Origin: Branchiostoma floridae
Taxonomy: Eukaryota > Chordata > Leptocardii > Amphioxiformes > Branchiostomatidae
DNA length: 64,000 nt
NCBI RefSeq assembly: GCF_000003815.2
Contig: NC_049996.1
Location: forward strand, 8,431,451 to 8,495,450
Direction of reading: 5' to 3'
In this document: one piece after another, positions 45,373 to 58,500 of the stretch
Layout of the letters: every line of letters begins with the position of its first letter
Position numbering within the stretch: the stretch's first letter is position 1
Notes under the pieces: generated by a model
What the model saw: the letters and a program-made list of their open reading frames with translations, nothing else
Database searches by the model: none
Told to the model about the DNA's origin: nothing
Translations under genes and position numbers: made by a program

Positions 45373-46363
45373 CTGTGGGTATACAGTGTTGTATAGTCCA
45401 ATGGAATATATAAGTCTAGTACTTAAATTCCATACTAAAAAGAGAGTGTTTGACAGAATTTTGATTTAGAAAAGGCCCTGCTATGAGGGGAAAGAAGAGG
45501 AAAAGTGGTATTACCTCAGTAACATTGTTGATTAGGGATCATTTCCAGACAGTACATAATAATCTGCTCACAATGTGGCAAAAACACCATATGATACTAA
45601 ATTGTTATGATTGTATTGGTCACAGTACATTGCATAAAAGTATGATCATAACAGATAAGGTATAATACTTAATCATTTACAATCAACAGAAATGTAACAT
45701 TCTCACATGGCTGGTGTTTCACCAATGAAAATCTGGATAAAAAATGTCGAGCTTTCTGCTAAGCAGGACAGAAGCATGTTTATTTCTAAACTTGAAAAAT
45801 AAAACTGTGACCTTTGACAGTCTAACAGGCAACTCTCCAGCTAAACTGGGCCTTTAGGACGGGATTAACTACTAGTCATTTCATTCTTCTGGCTGTGGCT
45901 AACTAAAACGCTAGATTTGACCTCCCACTTTTTAAACTAAATTAAACCTGACCAATCCAGCCTTGCAGTGGGGGTAAAGATTAGATAGTTGAGACGTCTA
46001 CTAGTAGGTAAAAATATTTTGAAGTGATTGTTTTTGCATGGATTTACCACGTAGTGGTAATGAGAGGGCCGTGGCCTGGCTGGTGCAGTACTGGTACGGA
46101 ACGATATGATGATGACCACGTATTGCATGAGCTATGTCCTTCCCCAAGATGGTCTGCAAAGGAGTCTAGGTAGGCATTAGTGTATCCAAAAATGCCTCCT
46201 ACATGAAAAAAAATGTCTTGTAACACTATCATGAAAACAGACCGTTCGACAGGTTATGCAATTTAATGCAGAAGTCTAAACTGCAAGGCATAACTACTTG
46301 GCATAACACATGGATGCATCCATTTCTCACCATCAACACGAAGACTAATATTTGAAGAACATT

Positions 46364-46371
46364 TGACGTCA
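46364..46371 (+). promoter_or_regulatory. CRE/ATF site upstream of gene B
   Basis: A perfect TGACGTCA lies 151 bp before the ATG, aligned with the site in gene A's promoter while surrounding bases have diverged. Confidence 0.5.
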
Positions 46372-46514
46372 CATAAACCAGATCCTATGCGACGTTGGCT
46401 CTGAGCCAGCTCTATTGTTCTGTTGTTTGATAAGTACACAGGTGCAGTCGCTCAGGCTTGGCGACAAGGAAGTAGGGTTGGAAAAAAACAAGACACCCTT
46501 TAACTGCGTGTAAG

Positions 46515-49500
46515 ATGTTGCTTTCATCCGGATCTGTGCTTCTGTTGCTCGTTCTTTGCGGCTCTACAGTCGGTAAGACAGTTGCACTTTCATATAATAC
46601 ACAGTATAGCCACCAGTTGGGAACATTTGGTTCTATAACACCTTGCCATGGCTTTTTTGTGGGCGAAACTGTCAGACCGCTAGGCTAACGTGGCTGCCCG
46701 CCTTATTGATAGTGCGGACAGGTGTGACAGTCCTATGTTGAATGTCCATCCTTGTCCAGATGCTTTATGGGACATGTAGTATCCTAAGCGACTTTGGTAA
46801 CAGAAGTTTGGTCGATAATCGCATGTTTTACTCAGTTTGTCAAACATGTTTGTTCAAGCATGACACACCTTGCCTTGGTACATGTAAATACCAAATCTAA
46901 GCATGCAGTTCATAAGCAGCCATGGCTAGCTATTAAAATTGTTGAATTATTTCTGGCTTGAACTCTGGCAATTATAAGGGGCCACAAAAAATCTTATAAC
47001 CGTTCTTTATCATTTTACTGATGTGGTAATATCAGAACACTGTAACTGCTGGTGATATAGTATCATCAGGGGTGCCTAAGCATTTGCACGAACCCTATGA
47101 AATTCGTACGAATATTATGTGATACACACGAATCACTATGCGAAAACGCACGATTATTATGAAATTCGCACGAATCACTATGCAAAAACGCACGAATATT
47201 ATGAAATTCGCACGAATCACTATGTGACACACACGAGCTTTATGTGATTTGCACGATCCTTATGCGAAATTGCGCAACCACTGGCTGGGTCACGTGACAA
47301 ACGGAGCGGGATTTTCAAGATGGCGGCTTCGCCGCTTCGGCGACTGAAAATACGATGTAACACGCCGAAATGAAGCTAAACAGTAGCTCACAGGCTATCA
47401 AATACATCTTTGCGACGGTAAATGTCCATTCCATGCCTTGAAATATAAATATCTCGGGTAGAAACGCTCAAAATCATGCCTCCTCCCGGCCGCCGTTTTT
47501 GCATAAGGATCGTGCAAATCACATAAGGCTCGTACGAGTCACATAATGATCCGTGCGAATTTCCACAACACGCTGACGATTTCGCATAGTGATTCGTGCG
47601 AATTTCATAATATTCGTGCGTTTTCGCATAGTGATTCGTGTGTATCACATAATATTCGTACGAATTTCATAGGGTTCGTGCAAATGCTTAGGCACCCCTG
47701 ATCATATACTACTGGCCTCTCCTTTCAGGACTAAATTCGGAGTCAGGCGATGAGCCACCACATCGGCCCCGGGCAAAACGAAACCTGATCCAATTCGCGA
47801 ATATGATAGAAACAGTGACCGGACGCAGTGCCTTGCACTACAATTTCTACGGTTGCTACTGTGGGTGGGGCGGTTCCGGAACACCTGTGGACGGGATCGA
47901 CAGGTACGATTTTAACTCGTTATGTCGAGAGCTTTGTAATACCAGCAATTTTTAATTTGTAAAACTTTGTAATGCAGCCAACAACAACATTGCAGTTAAA
48001 ACACATTTGATGTGAAGTACTTATAGGAGAGAAGCTGCCGACGTTCTACTCTTTGTAAAACGTAAATGGGCACTCAGACATAGTTATATTATTTATTTTA
48101 TAAATGTTTCTTTTTGTTCTGGAGGCACTAGAAGCTTTAGGGCAACACTTTTTAGAACTAAAACTCAACAGTTTGCTACTTCATACATCCCAAGACTCAT
48201 TTGCATTTGAAATGGGCTAGATGGGAACCTGAGAGCCATGGGCCACTGTGTCTCTCAGTCCTCACACATGTCTACTTTCAAACGACACAACCGATTCACA
48301 CAGCTCTATGATGCAGACGCCCCATGCACCTGGACTTCGTTTTGCTCCTGTTCTACGTGTTTCGCCACTAGGACACGTTAATCGAACACCAATTTCATTT
48401 GTATTTAAGTCTTATTCATTGTGCATTTTGTATATAAGTTATATTTTGTGTCCGATTATAATCATTTTATATACCATTTTTGTATCTTATAACTGACTTG
48501 AATGTGTATTTTGTTTGTTTCGGGGAGACAACTTGTAGAGGTTACCTGTCACCTGTTTTGTCTCACCCTCCATAGTTCAATAAACAAATAAACAAGAGGC
48601 ACGTGATAAGGCTTCTTCTACAATACACACATTACATTACATGTTGTTGTATTGAATGTATGCAGATGAGCAGATGTGTCCTACTACGTTGGAAATTTGG
48701 ATTTTGTTGGAATTTTTACGAAGAAACAAAAAAATAGTCGAAATAACAGATAAACCTATGGCATCAAATCTGATCAACTATATGTCAAATCAGGATGAAG
48801 AAAGGCTGGGTATTAACCATTTGCCACTTCGATACTTTTGTAGGTGCTGCCAAGTCCATGACTTGTGTTATGACAATAATGCGCCGAATGCCAAGTGGAT
48901 CACGTACGATTACACTGCTGGGAGGGGATGGGTGACTTGTGGTGCGTACACACTGATGAAGTTTCGTTCGTGAATGCTGCTTATTTTCGTGAATATTCTT
49001 AAAATTCGGAGTAAAACAGTCATTGCATTTACTTTTAAAATATAGACAAGCTGTTGATTTTCTACAAAGGCTATGTTGATTTGATTACTATTATTTGGAT
49101 GACATCCTCTGCTGATGGAAACCTCACATCTGATGCGAGCTTGTGAATAAAAAAAGCTTAACATTTGGCTAAAATAGTTGCTTTCTTTATGGTGGTCAGG
49201 AATGCTGGTCAAATGACTAAACAGGCAGGGTATGGACTGGTATCCGGAATAACAGCAAGCAATATTACGTCAATAGAGCGTTTCACCATTTCAGTGATAA
49301 ACATACACTTTTCTATCGAACCAGGCGACGATCTTGACACGAGCGACCGTGCAGCGTGTGAGTGTGACCGAGAAGCGGTGCTCTGCTTCGACAGGCACGA
49401 GTACGAGGGATTTTCCCCCTGTTGCCCCAGTAAATACCTTATTTTCTATCTTTTTTTACATATATCGATGGTAGCGATGTGCCGACCCGACCGTATGCAA

Positions 49501-52500
49501 GATTCTATTTTTGCTTGCATTTGATGTTTTGCCACCGAACAACAGTCTGATAAACTTTGTATATTGTCGGTGGTCAGAAACTATGTGTTTAGTCAATATT
49601 CTTATTCCCAACCTGTTTTACAGCCGTTCCGTCAATAGTATCCCAGTCTGACGAGACGTGTCTGCAGTACGCAAAGGACGGAGACTGTGACTTCTACAAG
49701 TGTTTAGAGGATAAGTACAGGTGTGGAGCGAAGGGCTACCCAATCGGTTATGGCTATCGGTACTGTTCCAGGTTCCGCGCATACTATGATGACTTCAATG
49801 ATGAGGTAATCATTGAATTGTGTTTGATCTTTACATCATTCTACATGTATATGACATGACATATAGAGCGTATACGAGTGACGTCATAACCCTACTCAGA
49901 CCGGGCTTTGGGGCATCCTTAAGCGGGAGGAATTGTGCTTCTAAAATACTTGACAACAGTCCAGTACGTTGCCGATCTCACCTCAAACTTATCTAGTAAC
50001 GTTGAATAATTTTCCATTGAGTATTCCTTCTTTAGTTTCTTGAAAAATCTTAACTTGCCATTATCTGTAGACAGTCTACGAGAAAATGTCTGGATATATA
50101 TATCTTCTAGCCTTTTTCTTAACAATGTACATATGTGATTGTTGTCTAACCGTGAATTCATAGAGTTCCATAGAAAAGAGTAACCGGTATCGTCTAGGAT
50201 TACAAGACGGGGATGCGCCAGGTCTCCCGTCCCGTCCCGTTACGTCTCCTTGTGTGTATACGCCACGTACATTGTGATCGTGCGTAATATTTGTTCAGAT
50301 TACTGTAACAGGTTGATGATCTTTATCTACCAGGGGAAGGCATGGATAGACAATGTCCGCAAGTGCCGCATGAAGGCCCTGGTGCCCATATACAAGTCTA
50401 AGTCGTACAGCTGCGATGAAGTGAAGACACTGGCCTTCAGGTCCCATTCGACTTGCTACGTAGAGAGTGGATTCTGCAAGGTCTTCCCAACGAATAAACC
50501 GAACAAACGTGCACTGATGAAGGTGTATCAAATTTGCGACTTTTTCGGACCGGACAGTGCCTTGCTTAAAGAACAGGTAAGTAGAACCGTAAAAGATAAT
50601 TGTACGGTAAAAAGATATCAGCAAGTTTGCTGATACTGCCGGAAATGCGTCCCTCTCTTACAACATAGACTGAAGCAAATAATCATAACTGTTTTCAACC
50701 GCATTTTGAGCCATTAGGCCACACCAATTTAATTTCTTGGTTCTAGGATTTTTTCAGAAATATTTTGGGGCGGTCCGTCGAAAAAAAATAAAAAAATAAA
50801 AATTTGCAAAAAGTCTGGGGTGAACATATAAGGCTTATATAACACAATAAAACAAGGTGAGTAGTCAAGTTTCAGCTTTTCATGGCATGACTTATCCAAT
50901 GAATCTCTTCCTTTGATTTGATACCAATGTTTGGAAAAAAAAGGAATTGTTTTTATACTGAAATTATGTGTTTTGCATTTACTTATTTTTGTTATGTGCC
51001 ATGTCAACCTCTAGTATACTTTCCAGGTGTTAACTGCACAAGTCACTCTCACTAGAAGAAGCTCTCTGATTGGTTTATCAGCAGTGGGTTCTTTTACAGG
51101 TCTGCGATAGCAAAACCTATATTGTTATTCTTGGGACTAATTTTTTTTATCCAAATCGGAAAAAAATGGGTCGGGAAATCCGAGAACCAAGAAATTAAAT
51201 TGGCGTGGCCTTATAGCCACAATGGTAGATGGCATGCCGTGGACGCGAAGAGCCCAAGGATTTAGTCAATTTTAAACTTTCAAAAGTTTATGTAAATATT
51301 TTGTTTTATTTTACCAGATCCTTATGACCAGTCTCCAGTGCCAGTGTGACTACGGACTGGCTGATGAGAGACCCCAGGTTGTGGACGCGACCAGCGACTT
51401 CTGGACAGATGTCTTGGATTTTACTGCCCAACGTTGGCGAGACGATCCAAAAGAAGGTATTTTACTCTGTATTGCCATGAAATTTTCCTTCATGGTGATT
51501 CAAGTTGATGCTGTCTAATTCTACACAGGCATGCAGTGACCGGTCACACAGGCACTGGAGATCGGTCATAAGGAGCTGGTAAAAGAAAACGTAATGTTTA
51601 AAAAAACTGGGATAATGACGTGGAACAAGTTTTCGAACAGTGAGACTATGCATTTTTCAAAGTATGCAGATGGCAAACACAGACAAGCAGTGGCTATTGC
51701 CTTTTCAAAGAGCTTAGTACCAAATGCGGAGGCGTTTGATCCTATCTCAGAGTGGTTAATTGGTATCACTCTGAAAACAAAGGTTAGGAACTATGACATC
51801 TTACAAACAAAAATCAACCAGAGGCCAAACAACTGCCATATGGTAATAATGGGTGACTTTAACACAGTAGTAGGTCGTGACAATTGTGATATGCCAGATT
51901 GGTGTACCGAAAGTGCGAAAATTAACGGTTGCGTGTATGTTAAGCCCGCATGAGTTCCGTATTGACATTTTGGCTAATTTCTTCCATACGCGGTCGTAAG
52001 CACAATACACAACTCACAAGCATCTGAATCATTTTGTGAAAGTTTCAAGTACGTAGGCATGCGAAAATATACGCCCAGTACGCCCCGTAGTGGTACGCCC
52101 GCAAGTGGTGAGTTGTACGTGCTTACAATGTACGATCTCTGTGCCATTGCAACGTTATCGTATGCAGGCCGTGCACGTGCTGCGTACGTGCAGTTTCCTT
52201 ACTCACATGTGTGGGGCACGCGCGTTGCCCGTTCTGCCTCATACGGGGACGAATCCGCAGCCCCAACGCACAGAAAGTTCAGAATGCACTTTATGTGCTA
52301 CGGCGTGTCTGCGTGCTCCCAAATCCGTTGGATTACGTAGGATTTCGTAAGGAGGCGTACTTACCACTTACGGATCCTTAAAGATTGTCCACGTTTCTGT
52401 AACTAGATAGCACGCAGTTTCACGAACGTGCAAGTTGTCCGTACGTTTTGGGGGGAGGCCACGTCCGCCACGTTTTTCTGAAAACGTGGGTAAAGACTGA

Positions 52501-55500
52501 CAAGAGCAGGAAGGAAATACGTCAACGCACGTCACTCGTACGGTTGCTTAAGGTTGTGTGCATCGTTCGTCACGTAATTGGTGAGTGAGTTGTACGTGCT
52601 TACAACGTACTCTCTCTGTGCGAATAGCCACGTTACCGTATGCAGGCCATACGTACACTGCGTACGTACGGCTTCCTAACTGACTCTACTCGCTGCACGG
52701 GACACACGCGTCGCCCGTACTGGCTCGTACGGGGGTGAATCCGCAGCCCGAACGCAGAGAAAGGTTTTAATGAACTTAACTCATCATCGGCCGGCAGCGA
52801 TCACAAGTCTTCTCCAGTTCTGTCTGTCCGCAGCCGGTGCAGCAATAGTGTCAGGGCTAAGGTCGCTCCCCACATCCCCCAGCAGATTCTGTATGTAGGT
52901 CAGATAGTTTGTCTTCTTCCGTCCTGGGCGTCGTTTGCCGTGGGCTGGGACAAAGCTCCAATGGGCTCCTCTGAACCTCTGGCCCCATAAACTCTTACGA
53001 ATCAATGGTATTTTTCAGCAATCCAGTCGGAGTGTGAGGCCAAGGCTCTGCAGGGAGACTGTGACTTCTACAACTGTCTGGAGAGGCGCCACCCGTGTGG
53101 TTTAAAGGGGTTCGCGTCACGGGAGGGTCGTCCGTTTTGTGAGGAGCTCAAGAGGAAGAAGGGATTGTTTACCGCACAGGTGATGCTATGATTTTATTCC
53201 ACATCCTAAAACAGAAGGCAAATTGATGCCTAAAACTCGTTTGATTTCTTTGATATAACTCTATCTAGTACCTCCATGTACGTTGATAATATTGTTTTCT
53301 CACATATATATATATCATAGGGCCAGGCATGGGTAACGGACTTCACCAAGTGCCTGACACGTTCTCTGCTCCCGAAGTACAGAGAGGAGTCAATTTCGTG
53401 CAGGCACATCAACAACTACGGTTACCGGGTACAGGATACCTGCTTCATAGACGCTGGAGTCTGTGAATTGGAAGAAGACAACCAGGTATCTTGACATGGA
53501 TATAGAGAACTATCATAGACATGCAAAGGTGATGCCTTCTCAAAAAGCTGTTTACAAAGAATCTAGACATTTTGTAAATGGTGTGAGTGGCGTGAGCTCA
53601 TTATTAGGCATTGTAACAGTATTTATGTGAACTGGAGCCTATTGGGATTATTTAAACTGTAACTGTCAGTAACAACTCTCAATTTCAGAACGAGTTCGCT
53701 CTCTGGTACACGATCTCCAATGTGGTTAGGGACAGTCGGTTCCAGCTGGAGCTGTCCACCATCCTGTGCCGCTGTCACAAGTATGAGGGAGGAAATCGCT
53801 ACAGACTCAAGTACAGCAACGAGCATGGCATTCGCTTAAAACAAAAAGCGCCAGGTAAAATGCAACGTTACAGTTGAATGTTTTACATTATAAGCTTACT
53901 CAAATAGCGCTCTAAACCATTTGCTCTTTTGCTTTCAAAAGTTGCATGATTAACGAAGCTACCTCTCATTTTGGAACTGGGATAACAACAACAACTCCTG
54001 GTTCCTTTCACATGATATATATTTCTTATGTTGCTTTTCAATGTTTTTTTTTTTACAGTCGTAGACCAGACGTCTCCTGCAGACTTGCCATGCACCAATC
54101 AGGGTGGGCAGTGTCAGGACTACGCGGTGAGGACGTGTCTCGCAGGGTACGAGACCAACAAGTGTGGCGGAGACGCTTTGAGGAGATGCTGCCTTCAGTG
54201 TGACTCTTCATGTAAGTCTTCTGCCCATAGTGTTTGGAGTTAGCCTGTACAGTCAAACCTGTATTAGGGGCCACCTCTACAGAGGGGCCACCTGTCCATA
54301 GTGCCACTTTTTGTGCGGTCCCCTGGGTATTTGATCTACAAGTTACCACCTGTATACAGAGCCCACCTGTCTATAGTGGCCAAATTTGTCCGGTCCCTTG
54401 AGTGGCCGCAATAGACAGGTTTGACTGTATGTTGTCCAGCCGTATTGTTTGCGGAGAGGACAGAAGAGACTCGGGAGTTATATTAAATACGGCTGGATAC
54501 CAGGTTAGTTTAGCGTCGTGAATGTTTACATATTGGGCAGTTTATTTAGTACATATTTGGCAGTTTGATACTTTATGGAGCGCTTTGTCCAAATACAGTC
54601 AAACCTGTCTATAGCGGCCACTCAAGGGACCGGACAAATTTGGCCACTATAGACAGGTGGCCTCTGTATAGAGGTGGTAACTTGTAGATAAAATACCCAA
54701 GGGACCGACAAAAAGTGGCCACTATGGACAGGTGGCCCCTCTGTAGAGGTGGCCCCTAATACAGGTTTGACTGTACTGATGATTTTTCTTATCTTGAACC
54801 ATCAGGTCAAGCCAACCACCAGACATGGTCTGCAGGAGACAATGATTGTTCTAACGCGGGAGGTCAGTGTAAGATGGACAGTAACCTCTGTTACGGTCAG
54901 TACCAGACTGGGCTGTGTGGAGGACCCGCTGGAAGGAAGTGCTGTGTCCTAGGTGAGATATTTTCAATGGGACGTCCCCTTCCCACATCTCGGCTGTTCA
55001 CACAGCTAAGCGGGGTGGGATGGGGGTTGGTTCACTATCATAACACACGACTCAGACGAGCTCAGGGTGGAGCCAGTGGAGTACAGCTGCCCTGAGCTCA
55101 TCTTCAGTACAAAAAGAAACCTCTACTCTGTACATGTACTTGTATGACAAGAAATTTCCTTTATCTTATCTTAATTCCTTAGTTATATCTAGAAAGGGTA
55201 TACCACCCCGTAAGGGGCAATATAACCCCAACGGTGCTATATTTAAAACACCGTATGACCATGACTGACAACTGACTGGCTGTTATATCTATTTGCTTGT
55301 ATTATGTACTTTATTGGTTTGTTGTGTCATTGATATACTTAAGTTGATTTGCAGCTTTGTTATGTGTTTTGTTAATTCATTGGATTGTTTTGGTTCTGTA
55401 TGCTGGGCACTTTGAAAACTGCAGCTTGTGTTGATATGTTATCCATGTATAAATGAACTGTGTGTCGCAATATCTTCAGATACGACGGCCTCTGCTTGTG

Positions 55501-58500
55501 TACAGGCCGAAGGAACGGCCCACCGGCGGAAACGCTGTGAGTCAAGTCATTTAGTCTCTACCTAATAAGCGACCAAAAGAACTAGGAACAGAAAGGGGCC
55601 AAATAACATGGACTTGTAGATACCTAATACATGTACTTGCTAAGTGTTTTTATAAATTCATAGTTGCATATTTTGAATAAACACTTTATATTGCAATTAT
55701 TAGACGTACAACTATCTAGAGACTCTCTGGCTGCGTGGCTAATTATAACGTCTTTATTAACAAAATTTAATGCAATTTAGTGTCCGAGTGTCGGATCTCC
55801 TTCCTCTTTTTTGGAACTGCAATTGAAAATGCGTTTACTTAGTGATGGACGTTTTCCATGTTCTTTCGTCTTCAGGTTCTGGTGCGAGTTCTTCAGGATC
55901 AGGTGAGTTTTTGAGGCATATGCAATTTGTAACTGGGAGTAAGATCTACAAAGACATTCATTTTGGACCTTACATACACTTATTACAATATGGATCCTGA
56001 TAGAATGCAATATCATGGTGAATTACCGTTACTGTTTGTATTTCGATTTAAATTAAATTTATATCACTTATTCGTCATTGTCACTTCTAGTGATTGGTTG
56101 AGCACTTCCCATCCCAGCCCTGTTCACACTTATCAGGTGGCATGTACATGTACCTTAGTTGAATTTTCCTTGCTCTTGTATAGTTGCAGATTTTTTATGA
56201 TTACTCAAAATGCCAGTTTTCACATTTTTCATGTCTACACACAGCCTGTTAAGATTTGTCTCCAGCTCATTGTGTACATCTCTGTCCAATATCATGGAAA
56301 TCTGTCTGCCATTTCTTTTCATTTCTTTCTCATTTTTCGATTTTAATTAAACTTGCCCTGCAGTTTCAGATCATGCTACTAAGGAGCCCATTCCTACATC
56401 TATACCACTTCTTTCTTACATCAGAAGTTATGTAGCACGGCAAACAAATCAAGGCCACAGTATGTCCAGGACAAAAGACACAAAAAAGAAGTTCTGTTGC
56501 AAGGTTACACACGAGGGGCCCAAAATTTACCTTGACTCTTTCCACATCTACCCATGCCACATATCATATATCATCACAATTCGTCTAGAGGTTCTAAATT
56601 TATGCTGACAAATATCCACACACAAACACACAAACCCCAACTAAAAGACAGCCAATAAAAAGTGATCAATTTTGTACAAAGTTTCCCTATGTACAATAAC
56701 CATCCAACGACCTCTAGAATGCAAATGCCCCTTTTGTATCCTCACAAGCTTTTTTTACGACAATAGCTGCAAATGCCTGGGCCTTTCAGAAAGTACTTGA
56801 GTCCACAACTCTTGGAACTCTTGCAACATACACGTTTACACCAGGCTCTTCCCTGAGGTCTAGTCTATCACTATCATCATCTTAATTTATTTTGTAAATG
56901 TGAGATTATTGTTTTGCTTATAACAGTTTCTAATAATTACAAAAAAAAACTAACAAAGTCATGAAACAACAGTTATTCCTTTCTGTCAAGGTTGGCCAAG
57001 CTTTTCTCAGATGCAAAGCAACTACCCTCTTTATAGAAGCATCAGTTGGGATGGTCTGGTGGACCAAGAGGGTCTTCCTGCCTGGCTGAAAGGAGTAGCG
57101 GACAAGAACACCTGTGCCATGAGGGTCAGCCGTGCGCTCACTCACGCTGGTAAGATTACTTTCTGCCTGAGCCACAAAAATGTTATTTCTGTTTTTGTTG
57201 TACGTACTGTGAGTTAATGAGTTAATGTGATTTGAGAAGAATGTTAATATGTATTGGTTTTGAGGGTGAATGTTAACTAACAGAGCTGTGCAAGCATTAT
57301 GAATTCCCTATGTAGTTTGTAGATATAAAAGATGCACGCTTTTGTCGGACCACTTGTACATTCTACTATGNNNNNNNNNNNNNNNNNNNNNNNNNNNNNN
57401 NNNNNNNNNNNNNNNNNNNNNNNNNNNNNNNNNNNNNNNNNNNNNNNNNNNNNNNNNNNNNNNNNNNNNNTCTTCAAATCGAATCAACTCCGTCGTTCTT
57501 GGACCGAATGACTTGAAATTTGGCACAAGGGTAGAGTGGACCAATACCCTTAGGTGTTTTTTTTCATTTTTTTCATATCTACCTTTAAAATGATTTTATT
57601 CATGTTTTTTGTAATTTTTATGTACATTTTGCCCCCCTGTACCCTGGTATTACAGCCGAATGACCTGAAATTTGGTACAGAGGTGCCTTGATCATATGCC
57701 CACAAAGATCCAATAACAGTTTTGGCATACGGTACAACAAAATGCTTAATTTTGACATTTTTGACCCCAAAAATGACATTTTTGGCTCCTATACCCTCAT
57801 TTTACAACCAAATGACCTGAAATTTGGTATGTATGATACTATGTATGAATGTATGAATGTATAATTTCTGGCATAAACCACTTCAAAATGATATATTTGG
57901 GGACTTTTTTGGTAATTTTCCACTGGCCAGAGGGTCAACGACAAGGTCGTTGACCTCTCCCACCTGAAGGCAGCATGTGCACATGTCTATATATACCAGT
58001 AACTTGATTAAAGAGGCAACCAATCACATAGCCTGAGTCAACATCCCGAAGGGGATTGGCAGCCAATCAGTGAGCCCAGTGTTATCTGGATGAGTCCATT
58101 CTGGCACGGAGGGGGGACATTTCTTTAAAATTCATCTTTGGACTGTTGATTATATAAAGTCTCTCAGTGGGAGTATTTTTGAACTGGGCTATTTTGCAAT
58201 TTTACATGGGGTGTACTGGAAGAGTCCATTCTTGCACAGAGGGGGACATTTTTTAGAATATGTTTATGGACTTTGGTGATAAGATATGTCAAAGTGTTTC
58301 AGTGTAGTTATTTTATGACTGGTATATTTTGCAATTTTACATAGGTTGTGCTGGAAGAGTCCATTCTTACATGGAGGAGGGGATTTTTAAATTCCATTTT
58401 TGGGACTTCCCTCCAAGTCCAATTTTAGCGGATGTATTTTTGGACTGCACCACTTTACATAGGGGTATCGCAAGAAGAGTCCATTCTTGCATGGGGATGT

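Larger units (their letters stand above)
44138..46514. other. Intergenic: between mosaic genes A and B
   Basis: 3' UTR duplication, a minus-strand SINE, then about 1 kb of sequence with no gene seen. The last 175 bases are the promoter region homologous to gene A's. Confidence 0.6.

Noticed and set aside
48248..48496. 82-codon frame in gene B intron 2
   Set aside because: No motif; the region ends in 'caataaacaaataaaca', more like a retroelement 3' tail.
52059..52350. Two overlapping frames (86 and 93 codons)
   Set aside because: They lie in a non-coding direct repeat whose second copy does not keep the frames open.
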